A DNA stretch of 14,843 bases from Hyphomicrobiales bacterium (GTDB lineage Bacteria; Pseudomonadota; Alphaproteobacteria; Rhizobiales; Aestuariivirgaceae), in the NCBI GenBank assembly GCA_020029455.1, contig JAIBJH010000037.1:1-14843 (forward strand). The letters are read 5' to 3'. A program made the translations under genes and the position numbers. Positions 8,637-14,843 of this stretch are shown one piece after another. How positions within the stretch are numbered: position 1 is the first letter of the stretch; every line of letters starts with the position of its first letter. Below the pieces are notes generated by a model. It made no database searches. It had not been told where the DNA came from and saw only the letters and a list, made by a program, of their open reading frames with translations.

Positions 8637-8649
8637 TGCCGATTCGGCA
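8637..8649. promoter_or_regulatory. 13-nt palindrome in transglycosylase 5' region
   Basis: TGCCGATTCGGCA is a perfect inverted repeat around a central T, 20 nt upstream of the transglycosylase start in the 94-nt gap after galE. It is too tight to form a stable hairpin, so if real it is more likely a protein-binding site. No regulator is assigned. Confidence 0.25.
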
Positions 8650-8710
8650 GCCCGTCCTGAAACTATCGCACTGCAGAAGACTTACAAAATACGGCAGTTT
8701 TGGGTGTGCC

Positions 8711-9709
8711 TTAGGCCGCGTTGCGCCGCTGCAAATGGCGCTCCCAGGCGAGCGCCGACGACACGATGAAATCAAGGTCCTCATGTTCCGGCTCCCAGCC
8801 GAGGACATGCCGGGCCTTGCCCGCACCCGCAACAAGTCCCGCAGGATCACCGGCGCGGCGCTCTACCATTTTCACAGGCAGTTTTGCCCCGCTGGCACGC
8901 TCGACAGCGCCAATCACATCCAGCACCGAATAGCCGCGGCCATAGCCGCAGTTGAAGACGCCCGACTGGCCACCGCCCTGCAGATGAGAAAGGGCTTTCA
9001 TGTGCGCTGAGATGAGATCGGAAACGTGAATATAGTCGCGCACGCATGTGCCGTCCGGCGTGTCATAGTCATTGCCGAAAATCTCAAGTTCTTTGCGCTG
9101 GCCGAGCGCCACTTGCGATGCCACCTTGATGAGATGGGTAGCGCGAGGGGACGACTGGCCGCTACGCCCCTGGGGATCGGCGCCCGCCACATTGAAATAG
9201 CGCAGCGCCACATAGTTGAGGCCATAGGCGAGATGGGAATCGCGCAGCATCAGCTCGGTCATGAGCTTCGATGTGCCATAGGGCGAGATCGGCCGCAGCG
9301 CCCCTGTCTCGTCGATGGGAAGCTGCTCAGGGTTTCCGTAAACCGCCGCCGTGGAGGAAAAGATGAAGTTAGGTATCTTGGCCTTGACGGCACACTCCAT
9401 CAGTGTGCGCGATTTCACCGTATTGTTGAGATAATAGGCCAGAGGATCGGCCATGGAATCAGGCACCACGATCGAGCCCGCAAAATGGATGATCGCATCG
9501 AACTTGCGCTCCCGCATGACCTTGAGCACAAATCCATCATCGCCGATGTCGCCGCGCATAAGCGTAGCCTGGGGCGAAACGCACCAGGCAAATCCCGTCG
9601 AGAGATTGTCGATAATGATGGTCTCGATGCCCGCATCCGTCAGGGCAAGAGCCATGTGGCTGCCGATATAGCCGGCACCGCCAGTAACCAAGACTGCCAT
9701 CTGCGCCAT
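8711..9709 (-). CDS. galE: UDP-glucose 4-epimerase
   Basis: It interconverts UDP-glucose and UDP-galactose using bound NAD+, in the cytoplasm. The 332-residue length fits the family (about 330-340). The NAD-binding Rossmann motif TGGAGYIGSH is at residues 9-18. FSSTAAVYGNP and SPYGTSK supply the catalytic triad: Thr120 at the place of the E. coli Ser124, Tyr144 and Lys148 (YxxxK). ALRYFNVAGADP (from about 168) and the region around VRDYIHVSDL are typical substrate-domain elements. The start at 9709 has AAGGA 4 nt upstream; the second ATG (9700) is an alternative three residues in. It is transcribed divergently from galU, which makes the UDP-glucose that GalE uses, so the pair feeds galactose into LPS or exopolysaccharide. 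The transglycosylase gene follows on the same strand after 94 nt and may be on the same or a separate transcript. Confidence 0.96.
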   Translation of the reverse strand: MAQMAVLVTGGAGYIGSHMALALTDAGIETIIIDNLSTGFAWCVSPQATLMRGDIGDDGFVLKVMRERKFDAIIHFAGSIVVPDSMADPLAYYLNNTVKSRTLMECAVKAKIPNFIFSSTAAVYGNPEQLPIDETGALRPISPYGTSKLMTELMLRDSHLAYGLNYVALRYFNVAGADPQGRSGQSSPRATHLIKVASQVALGQRKELEIFGNDYDTPDGTCVRDYIHVSDLISAHMKALSHLQGGGQSGVFNCGYGRGYSVLDVIGAVERASGAKLPVKMVERRAGDPAGLVAGAGKARHVLGWEPEHEDLDFIVSSALAWERHLQRRNAA

Positions 9710-9812
9710 CCCGTCCTTAACTCGAAATCAATTGCGGCAATTTATTCATGTTCCCTGCGGGAGCCGTTAAGGCACTCCATCGCCTTGGTTTGTAAGTTAA
9801 GAGTTCGTAAAA
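9710..9812. promoter_or_regulatory. Divergent galE/galU intergenic control region
   Basis: These 103 nt must hold the start signals for both divergent genes. AGTTAAG occurs once per strand just before each start codon (9716-9722 on minus, 6 nt from galE; 9795-9801 on plus, 11 nt from galU), providing weak Shine-Dalgarno-like AAG sequences. AATTGCGGCAATT (9730-9742) is a perfect 13-nt palindrome with a central G, a possible operator. I cannot identify convincing -35/-10 pairs. Confidence 0.45.
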
Positions 9813-10796
9813 ATGAAGCGTCCCATCCGCAAAGCCGTCTTTCCGGTAGCAGGCCTCGGAACCCGGTTTCTCCCCGCCACTAAGGCCATGCCGAAGGAAA
9901 TGCTGACGGTGGTGGACCGTCCTCTCATCCAGATCGTCGTCGACGAGGCGCGTGAGGCCGGAATAGAACACTTGATCTTTGTCACGGGCCGCAACAAGTC
10001 GCTGATCGAGGATCACTTCGACAAGCAGTATGAGCTGGAGTCAACGCTGCGCAAGCGCGGCAAATCTGTTGAACTCTCCGTTCTTGAAGAAGATTTACCG
10101 GGCGCCGGACAGACAAGCTTCACCCGCCAGCAGGAACCGTTAGGACTGGGCCACGCCATCTGGTGCGCACGCCATCTCGTCGGCGATGAACCCTTTGCTG
10201 TACTGTTGCCGGACATGATCATGAAGGCAAATCCCGGTTGCCTGCAGCAGATGATAGACGTCTATCTTAGCCGCGGCGGCGGCAATATCATCGCTGTTGA
10301 GGAAGTGCCCTGGGATCAGGTTCATCGCTATGGCGTTGTTGGCGCTGCGGACTGGGAAGACAACCATTTCTCCATCAGCAGCATGGTCGAAAAGCCGCAA
10401 CGCGAACTGGCTCCTTCCAACCTGATCATCTCCGGCCGCTACATTCTTCAGCCAGAGATATTTGAAGAAATCGAAATCCAGGAGCCCGGCTCTGGCGGAG
10501 AAATCCAGATCACCGATGCCATGATCAACCTCATGTCAAAACAGCCATTTCACGGGCTGAAATATGATGGCACGACGTATGACTGCGGTGACAAGGTGGG
10601 TTTCCTTGCGGCCAATGTGGCATTCGCGCTGGAGCACGACATGCTGGCACCTGCCTTCCGAATGGCCCTGGAGCAGGTGATCTCCTCCCACGGAGGCCAC
10701 CTCAGCTGGACAAAGAGCTCAAGCCTTTCGGATATCCTCACTATGCTGAAGGCTTCCGTTCCGGATATGCCAGAAGAAACCCAGACTGCAGCCTAG
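9813..10796 (+). CDS. galU: UTP--glucose-1-phosphate uridylyltransferase
   Basis: It makes UDP-glucose from UTP and glucose-1-phosphate, the precursor of UDP-galactose, UDP-glucuronate and many surface glycans. 327 residues. The nucleotide-binding signature GLGTRFLPATKAMPKEM is at residues 14-30, with the sugar-nucleotide transferase core continuing through VLLPDMI (about 128-134), the EKP motif (about 193-195), the segment GEIQITDAM and GDKVGF near residue 258. The protein runs some 25-30 residues beyond the core I recognise, ending in an Asp/Glu/Pro-containing tail (from about 300). The upstream AAGAG is a weak ribosome site 9 nt before the ATG. It is divergent from galE and followed by two hairpin elements that separate it from the convergent barrel gene. 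Confidence 0.96.
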   Translation: MKRPIRKAVFPVAGLGTRFLPATKAMPKEMLTVVDRPLIQIVVDEAREAGIEHLIFVTGRNKSLIEDHFDKQYELESTLRKRGKSVELSVLEEDLPGAGQTSFTRQQEPLGLGHAIWCARHLVGDEPFAVLLPDMIMKANPGCLQQMIDVYLSRGGGNIIAVEEVPWDQVHRYGVVGAADWEDNHFSISSMVEKPQRELAPSNLIISGRYILQPEIFEEIEIQEPGSGGEIQITDAMINLMSKQPFHGLKYDGTTYDCGDKVGFLAANVAFALEHDMLAPAFRMALEQVISSHGGHLSWTKSSSLSDILTMLKASVPDMPEETQTAA

Positions 10797-10846
10797 CGCA
10801 TCGGGCGAGCAGGTGGAATCGCCTGCGAAGCGGAAAAAAGATGCGC
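10796..10846. repeat. Palindromic repeat-like element abutting the galU stop
   Basis: GCGCATC (10796-10802, its first base being the last base of the galU TAG) pairs with GATGCGC (10840-10846). Inside is a 7-bp stem GCAGGTG/CGCCTGC (10809-10815 and 10820-10826, one G-T wobble) with loop GAAT. The arrangement, including GTGGAATC and CGGAAAAAAGATGCGC, resembles a dispersed palindrome that I recall from Mesorhizobium-like genomes. The pairing is seen directly; family identity is from memory. Confidence 0.6.
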
Positions 10847-10858
10847 CATTCAAAATGC

Positions 10859-10900
10859 TACAGCAGTTTGTCGGCGGTCAACTGACCGCCAGCTGCTGTA
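10859..10900. terminator. Strong bidirectional hairpin between galU and the barrel gene
   Basis: TACAGCAG (10859-10866) pairs with CTGCTGTA (10893-10900), and within it GGCGGTCA (10873-10880) pairs with TGACCGCC (10883-10890). The plus strand continues with a pyrimidine-rich AATCTATCTTCTT, and the minus strand has a TTTT run a few bases beyond the stem. It lies 3 nt from the stop of the convergent gene at 10904, so it probably ends both transcripts. Confidence 0.7.
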
Positions 10901-10903
10901 AAT

Positions 10904-12247
10904 CTATCTTCTTAAGGTCACGCTGCTGGTCAAACGGTGTTCGCTATAATTCGGCGCCGATGAATCATCGACCCAGCTCGCTTCGTATACTGTTGACAGC
11001 AGCAAATAGGGATTGACCGCCCAGTCGATGCCAAGGCTCGCCTCGGTAGTCAGCGATGTCCCGCTGCCATCTTCGACTGTGAACCCGCTTCCTGCCTTGA
11101 GATCAAGATTTTCACGCAGTGCATGGGTGGCTTCCACATCGGCAAACCAGCGCTTCGTGGCGGATTGGCTTGCCGTGACGGTTTCTTCAAGCGAGACGCC
11201 GGTGTTGAATTCAAGCCGCGTGAGATCCGTGGGCTGCCACGCAAGGCTCGCCGTAAGGCCCGGAGCCCATTGATCTTCGAGACTGCCCTCCTCGTAAGTC
11301 CGATAGAGCAGGCTCGCGCCCACTTCGCCGCTCCAGATGGGATCATCGTCTATGGCAAGGCCCGCAGAAAGGCGGATGCCTCGCGAATCCCGTCTTATGC
11401 CGTTCCTGTCCGCTTCCCTGTCATGAATGCGCGGCTCATAGGCCGCCTCAACATAGGGTGAGAGCATGGCACCCCGAGCAAGAGCACCGCGTAAGGCCAC
11501 CGTGTAAACTGTATACTCGCGGTCGCCATTATCTTCGCTGCCACCGCCGGAAAGCTCGACGTCATCATAGAGGCGCCGCTCGGCGCCAAGCTTGAGGCGG
11601 AGTTCTGCGCCACCAAGATCACGGTTCAGTGCCGCAGCACCTGAAAATGTGTGATCACGGCGCTTGCCAATGGCCGTTGCCGGCACTTCGCTGCTTTCAT
11701 TGCCGGTCGATTGCAGTTCATACTTTACATCAAGATCGGCAGTGGTGGTCCGGCGCACATCAAGCCGTAGTGCCGCAGCCATCGAACCCGATTCTGAAGA
11801 CAAATCCTTGTATTTGGCAAAACGTTCCAGCGTTGCGTCACCGGACATCGTGAGCTTGTGCCGGACCCAATCACTTTCGAGACGAAAGCTCGGCGTGACT
11901 TCAAGGGCAAGATCGGAAGCGCCACCAGCTGTGCCCTGTGCATTACTGGTCACAACACCGCCGACCTTCAGCTCTGGAAAAAGCGTGAAGGCTCCGAGCC
12001 TCAAACCTGGCGCGGCATAGGGATCAACTTTTTCGGTAACCAACCTGCGTTTGGGCGGCTGCACATCATCGTCACCAATGGTGATGGGCGGCAGAAGGCG
12101 CAGTTCCGGCGCGGCTACCTCGCCTTCCGTATCTTCACTGCCGGTTTCGTCCACAGTCTGGGCATGGGACAGCGATGCGGCGGTTATAAGCAACGCCGAC
12201 AAACAAAAGGCCACGCCGGCCAGCCTGCAAAACACAGCCAAAACCAT
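10904..12247 (-). CDS. Outer-membrane beta-barrel protein, BBP2_2-like
   Basis: A 447-residue protein. The signal peptide is residues 1-29 (hydrophobic VAFCLSALLITAASL, cleavage SHA|Q). An acidic linker (30-60) precedes DPYAAPGLRLGAFTLFPEL, which is the entry motif I associate with the BBP2_2 (formerly DUF2320) outer-membrane barrel family. From about residue 90 to the end the sequence is alternating polar/hydrophobic strands with Asp/Gly/Ser-rich turns, as expected for a barrel of many strands. The last strand ends VTLRR rather than the usual terminal Phe or Trp recognised by BamA. The start codon has no clear Shine-Dalgarno. It is divergent from kdsD, and related barrels occur near surface-polysaccharide genes, so a role in export or outer-membrane structure is inferred. 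No substrate can be named. Confidence 0.8.
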   Translation of the reverse strand: MVLAVFCRLAGVAFCLSALLITAASLSHAQTVDETGSEDTEGEVAAPELRLLPPITIGDDDVQPPKRRLVTEKVDPYAAPGLRLGAFTLFPELKVGGVVTSNAQGTAGGASDLALEVTPSFRLESDWVRHKLTMSGDATLERFAKYKDLSSESGSMAAALRLDVRRTTTADLDVKYELQSTGNESSEVPATAIGKRRDHTFSGAAALNRDLGGAELRLKLGAERRLYDDVELSGGGSEDNGDREYTVYTVALRGALARGAMLSPYVEAAYEPRIHDREADRNGIRRDSRGIRLSAGLAIDDDPIWSGEVGASLLYRTYEEGSLEDQWAPGLTASLAWQPTDLTRLEFNTGVSLEETVTASQSATKRWFADVEATHALRENLDLKAGSGFTVEDGSGTSLTTEASLGIDWAVNPYLLLSTVYEASWVDDSSAPNYSEHRLTSSVTLRR

Positions 12248-12317
12248 CCCGAAACGGACACTAGCGGCACTATGGTTAACCGTTTATTGAGTGCCTGTTC
12301 TAACCCCTGTAGGACCC
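12248..12317. promoter_or_regulatory. Divergent barrel/kdsD control region with CtrA-like half-site
   Basis: A 70-nt region driving the barrel gene (minus) and kdsD (plus). It contains the palindrome GGTTAACC (12274-12281). Read on the minus strand, 12279-12272 is TTAACCAT, a perfect match to the conserved half-site of the alphaproteobacterial cell-cycle regulator CtrA, 24 nt before the barrel ATG. The motif is short and occurs by chance, so binding is inference. Confidence 0.35.
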
Positions 12318-13307
12318 ATGGCCAGAGACACTGATACCGCGAATGCATGGCTTGAAAGCGCCCGCCGCGCCTTGGGCATAGAGCAGGAAGGACTCCTGAC
12401 ACTCTTTGCCGCGCTTGATGGCGAGCTTGGTGTCAACCTTTCAAGATCCATTGAGGCCATCAAACGCACGGAAGGCCGCGTGATCGTTTCAGGGATGGGC
12501 AAGAGCGGTCATATTGCCCGCAAGATCGCCGCAACCCTCGCCTCCACGGGCACGCCCGCCGCTTTCGTCCACCCGGCTGAGGCAAGCCATGGCGATCTTG
12601 GCATGATCACAACAAAAGACGTTGTGCTCCTGCTCTCCAACTCCGGCGAGTCCGCCGAACTCAAGGATATCCTGAATTATTGTGCTCGTTTTTCCGTGCC
12701 GATGATGGCCATGACCGCGGACGAGAAAAGCACGCTGGCCCGTGCTGCCGACATCGTTCTGCTGCTTCCCAAGGCAAAGGAAGCCTGCCCCAATGGCCTT
12801 GCGCCGACGACATCAACCTTGTTGCAGCTTGCATTGGGTGATGCATTGGCCATGGCACTGCTCGAAGACAAGGGTTTCACTGCAAGCCATTTCCGCGCCT
12901 TCCATCCGGGCGGCAAACTCGGTGCCCAGATCAAGCACGCCAGTGACATCATGCACAAGACGGAAGAATTACCGTTGGTCAGACCCGATGCCACACTTGC
13001 CGAGATCATTGCCGAAGTGAATGCAAAGCGTTTTGGATGCGTTGGTATCATCGATAGCGACGGAAAACTCATGGGCATGATTACCGATGGCGATCTGCGG
13101 CGCAGCTTGGCAAATGACGTGAAGATCAGCACCGCCGCTGCCATCATGACGCGCGCGCCAAAAACCATCCATGGCGACATGCTGGCCGGCGAAGTCATTG
13201 AACTGATCAACGAAAAGCAAATCACCGCGGTCTTTGTTGTTGATGAGAACGGTAAGCCCATTGGCCTCATCCACATCCACGATCTGCTGCGCATCGGAGT
13301 TGCCTGA
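12318..13307 (+). CDS. kdsD: Arabinose-5-phosphate isomerase (KdsD/KpsF family)
   Basis: It converts D-ribulose 5-phosphate to D-arabinose 5-phosphate, the first step of Kdo synthesis for LPS inner core. The 329 residues match E. coli KdsD (328). The N-terminal SIS domain carries SGMGKSGHIARK (58-69, Lys62), VHPAEASHGDLGM (84-96) with Glu88 and His91, LLSNSGES (105-112), KEACPNGLAPTTST (154-167) and FHPGGKLG (195-202) with His196. Two CBS domains follow (about 209-267 and 276-329), containing FTDGDLRR-like TDGDLRR and ending HIHDLLRIGVA. I prefer the ATG at 12318, which has AGGA 3 nt upstream; a GTG at 12291 would add nine residues and has no ribosome site. It is divergent from the barrel gene and 84 nt before the aminotransferase gene. 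Being outside a capsule cluster, kdsD is favoured over kpsF or gutQ. Confidence 0.93.
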   Translation: MARDTDTANAWLESARRALGIEQEGLLTLFAALDGELGVNLSRSIEAIKRTEGRVIVSGMGKSGHIARKIAATLASTGTPAAFVHPAEASHGDLGMITTKDVVLLLSNSGESAELKDILNYCARFSVPMMAMTADEKSTLARAADIVLLLPKAKEACPNGLAPTTSTLLQLALGDALAMALLEDKGFTASHFRAFHPGGKLGAQIKHASDIMHKTEELPLVRPDATLAEIIAEVNAKRFGCVGIIDSDGKLMGMITDGDLRRSLANDVKISTAAAIMTRAPKTIHGDMLAGEVIELINEKQITAVFVVDENGKPIGLIHIHDLLRIGVA

Positions 13308-13391
13308 ACGTTCTGTTCTCTTGGCATGGGGTTGTTTTCAGTCCTCAGCCTTGGCTAGAGTGGAAAAACAGTCACCAACTTCAAGGGCATC

Positions 13392-14747
13392 ATGCGTGGT
13401 CAGGTTTCGGAAAAAGCGATAAGTTCCATGCTGGAGAGGGAAAAGGCCCTCTTTTCCCAGCGCAATCCGAAATCCAAAGCCCTTTCCGAAAAAGCCTCTG
13501 AACATTGGTTGCGCGGCGTTCCCATGCACTGGATGGTGGATTGGGATACGCCCTTCCCGCTTTTCATCAATGAGGCCAGGGGCGTCACGCTCACCGATGC
13601 CGACGGCCACAGCTACACCGATTTCTGTCTCGGCGACACCGGCGCCATGTTCGGCCATTCACCTGATCCAGTCGTGGAATGCCTCGCCCGCGAAGGTGCC
13701 CGCGGCCTCACCACCATGATGCCATCGGAAGATGCTGTCGCAGTTGGCGAATTGTTGCATGATCGTTTTGGATTGCCCTTCTGGCAGGTCACGACTTCGG
13801 CCTCGGATGCCAACCGCGCAGTGCTGCGCTGGTGCCGCGCCATCACGGGCCGCAAGAAGATCCTGATCTTCAACCACTGCTATCACGGCGCCGTCGATGA
13901 CACCTTTGTTGGTGCCGATGGCGGAACCGTGCAGCAGTTTCATGACTTGGTGGGCGAGCCACGCGACTTGACTCAATTCACCAAGGTCGTGGAATTCAAT
14001 GATGTTGCAGCACTTGATGCCGCGCTGGCAGACCGCAACGCGGCCTGCGTGCTCGCAGAACCTGTGATGACCAATGTCGGCATGGTGCTGCCGCAGCCAG
14101 GTTTCCTCGAGTATTTACGCGAAGCCACGCGAAAGACCGGTACGCTTCTCATCATGGATGAGACTCACACGCTCTCAACCGGTCCTTCCGGCTATGCCCG
14201 CGAACATGGCATTGTCCCAGATGCCCTTGTCTTTGGAAAGCCTATAGCGGGCGGCATTCCCGCCGCCGTCTATGGCTTTTCGGCGGAAGTTGCAGGCCGC
14301 ATCCGTGACTTTCTTGCAGGGCGTGGCAGCGGTCGCTCTGGAATTGGCACAACGCTCTCCGGCTCCCGCATCCAGCTTGCCCTCATCAAGACAGTGCTTG
14401 AAGACTATTTCACCAAGGAAGCCTATGCGCCCCTCATCGAGCTTGCCAAGCGTCTCGAGAAGGGCATTGCAGAGCGTATCATCAAACATGGTGTGGACTG
14501 GCACGTGACCCGCGTGGGAGCCCGCGTGGAGTTTATGTGCGTGGGAAAGCCTCCGAAGAACGGTTTCGAGGCCTCCCAGGTGATCCACCGGCCCATTGAC
14601 GGCGCGGTGCATCACTATCTTCTGAACCGCGGCGTGGTAATCACGCCATTCCACAACATGATGCTCATTTGCCCGGCAACGGAAGCCCAACACGTCGATG
14701 AACTGCTCCATCAACTGGACCGTTGCCTCGCCGAGCTTGCCAATTGA
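13392..14747 (+). CDS. Class III PLP-dependent aminotransferase (HemL-like fold), substrate unknown
   Basis: A 451-residue fold-type I PLP enzyme of the class III aminotransferase / glutamate-1-semialdehyde aminomutase group. Visible features: the N-terminal substrate-domain segment LTDADGHSYTDFCLGDTGAMFGH (from about 67); phosphate-binding SASDANRAVLRW (136-147); CYHG (163-166); AEPVMTN (222-228); MDETHT (255-260) with Asp256 for the pyridine nitrogen; Lys283 in VFGKPIAGGIP, the Schiff-base lysine; and GTTLSG (319-324). The DETHT and GKPIAGGIP sequences differ from hemL, where DEV-MTG and GKIIGGGMP are usual, so it is probably not the tetrapyrrole enzyme. The start at 13392 has AAGGG 4 nt upstream; Met13 (13428) is an alternative. 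It follows kdsD after 84 nt and precedes an unidentified gene, so context does not name the substrate. Confidence 0.85.
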   Translation: MRGQVSEKAISSMLEREKALFSQRNPKSKALSEKASEHWLRGVPMHWMVDWDTPFPLFINEARGVTLTDADGHSYTDFCLGDTGAMFGHSPDPVVECLAREGARGLTTMMPSEDAVAVGELLHDRFGLPFWQVTTSASDANRAVLRWCRAITGRKKILIFNHCYHGAVDDTFVGADGGTVQQFHDLVGEPRDLTQFTKVVEFNDVAALDAALADRNAACVLAEPVMTNVGMVLPQPGFLEYLREATRKTGTLLIMDETHTLSTGPSGYAREHGIVPDALVFGKPIAGGIPAAVYGFSAEVAGRIRDFLAGRGSGRSGIGTTLSGSRIQLALIKTVLEDYFTKEAYAPLIELAKRLEKGIAERIIKHGVDWHVTRVGARVEFMCVGKPPKNGFEASQVIHRPIDGAVHHYLLNRGVVITPFHNMMLICPATEAQHVDELLHQLDRCLAELAN

Positions 14748-14749
14748 CG

Positions 14750-14773
14750 CGTTTCCGTGATCAGACGGAAACG
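14750..14773 (+). promoter_or_regulatory. Intercistronic 9-bp hairpin before the last gene
   Basis: CGTTTCCGT (14750-14758) pairs perfectly with ACGGAAACG (14765-14773) around a 6-nt loop. It begins 2 nt after the aminotransferase stop, and its 3' arm directly abuts the GGAGGA ribosome site of the next gene. No T-tract follows, so it looks less like a terminator than an mRNA-stability or translation-control element. Confidence 0.5.
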
Positions 14774-14784
14774 GGAGGAAGACA

Positions 14785-14843
14785 ATGACGACCTATGTCA
14801 CCCCGCGCCTTGGGCCCGAAGCCCAATCATTCCTGAATGCCAA
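14785..14843 (+). CDS. Unidentified gene, 3'-truncated by window edge
   Basis: An ATG preceded by a strong Shine-Dalgarno (GGGAGGAAG, 14773-14781) opens a frame of 19 complete codons (MTTYVTPRLGPEAQSFLNA) running off the window. It lies 37 nt after the aminotransferase stop on the same strand, suggesting an operon. The PRLGPEAQSFL stretch faintly recalls the N-termini of alpha/beta-hydrolase esterases, but it is too short to assign. Confidence 0.65.
   Translation, partial: MTTYVTPRLGPEAQSFLNA

Noticed and set aside
8065..8769. 234-codon plus-strand frame antisense to the transglycosylase gene
   Set aside because: Shadow of a confidently identified gene; no ribosome site or family signature.
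8617..8850. Upstream extension of the transglycosylase frame
   Set aside because: It overlaps the galE 3' end, encodes an unrelated Arg/Ser-rich peptide and would mask the signal peptide; the ribosome site supports 8616.
9026..9883. 285-codon plus-strand frame antisense to galE and overlapping the galU start
   Set aside because: It overlaps two firmly identified genes, has no recognisable domain, and is explained as a codon-bias shadow.
13321..13336. Sigma-54-like sequence (TTGGCATGGGGTTGTT) upstream of the aminotransferase gene
   Set aside because: The spacing between the GG and GC elements is one base short and the -12 GC is GT, so it does not fit the consensus.
13333..13370. Weak inverted repeat (TGTTTTC ... 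GAAAAACA) between kdsD and the aminotransferase gene
   Set aside because: The arms differ by a bulge and the enclosed distance is long; not enough to call a terminator or operator.

Overview
The window reads as a chromosomal, mostly core-metabolism stretch of an alphaproteobacterium, most likely of the Hyphomicrobiales (rhizobia and relatives). This rests on moderately high GC with strong third-position GC, the NADPH-type gltB-gltD pair, a DUF459-type SGNH protein next to an MltB-like lytic transglycosylase beside galE/galU, a BBP2_2-like outer-membrane barrel, and intergenic palindromes of the kinds common in rhizobial genomes. The genus cannot be fixed from the sequence alone.

Layout. (1) 1-6167, plus strand: the 3' 4.6 kb of gltB and complete gltD, the two subunits of glutamate synthase. 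They are separated by a double-hairpin repeat (about 4621-4723) that is crossed by a 44-codon ORF overlapping the gltB stop and ending 2 nt before gltD. (2) 6304-9709, minus strand: galE, then a secreted MltB-like transglycosylase and, 9 nt after it, a secreted DUF459/SGNH protein that lacks the usual catalytic His. (3) 9710-9812: divergent control region between galE and galU. (4) 9813-10796, plus strand: galU, followed by two hairpin elements, one of which resembles a rhizobial repeat and starts inside the galU stop codon. (5) 10904-12247, minus strand: outer-membrane beta-barrel. (6) 12248-12317: divergent control region carrying a perfect TTAACCAT, the CtrA half-site motif. (7) 12318-14747, plus strand: kdsD (arabinose-5-phosphate isomerase) and a class III PLP aminotransferase. 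A new gene begins at 14785 and is cut by the window end.

How the genes fit together. gltBD assimilates ammonia. GalE, GalU and KdsD supply UDP-glucose, UDP-galactose and the Kdo precursor arabinose-5-phosphate for LPS and exopolysaccharide. The transglycosylase/SGNH pair probably acts on peptidoglycan in the periplasm, and the barrel sits in the outer membrane, so the central 8 kb is an envelope-biogenesis neighbourhood. I see no tRNA, rRNA, CRISPR array, insertion sequence, phage gene or defence system, and no gene-free stretch longer than about 136 bases. I found no convincing undescribed multi-gene system. The best leads are the repeat-spanning ORF inside gltBD, the His-less SGNH protein, the repeat abutting the galU stop, and the atypical aminotransferase with its downstream hairpin.
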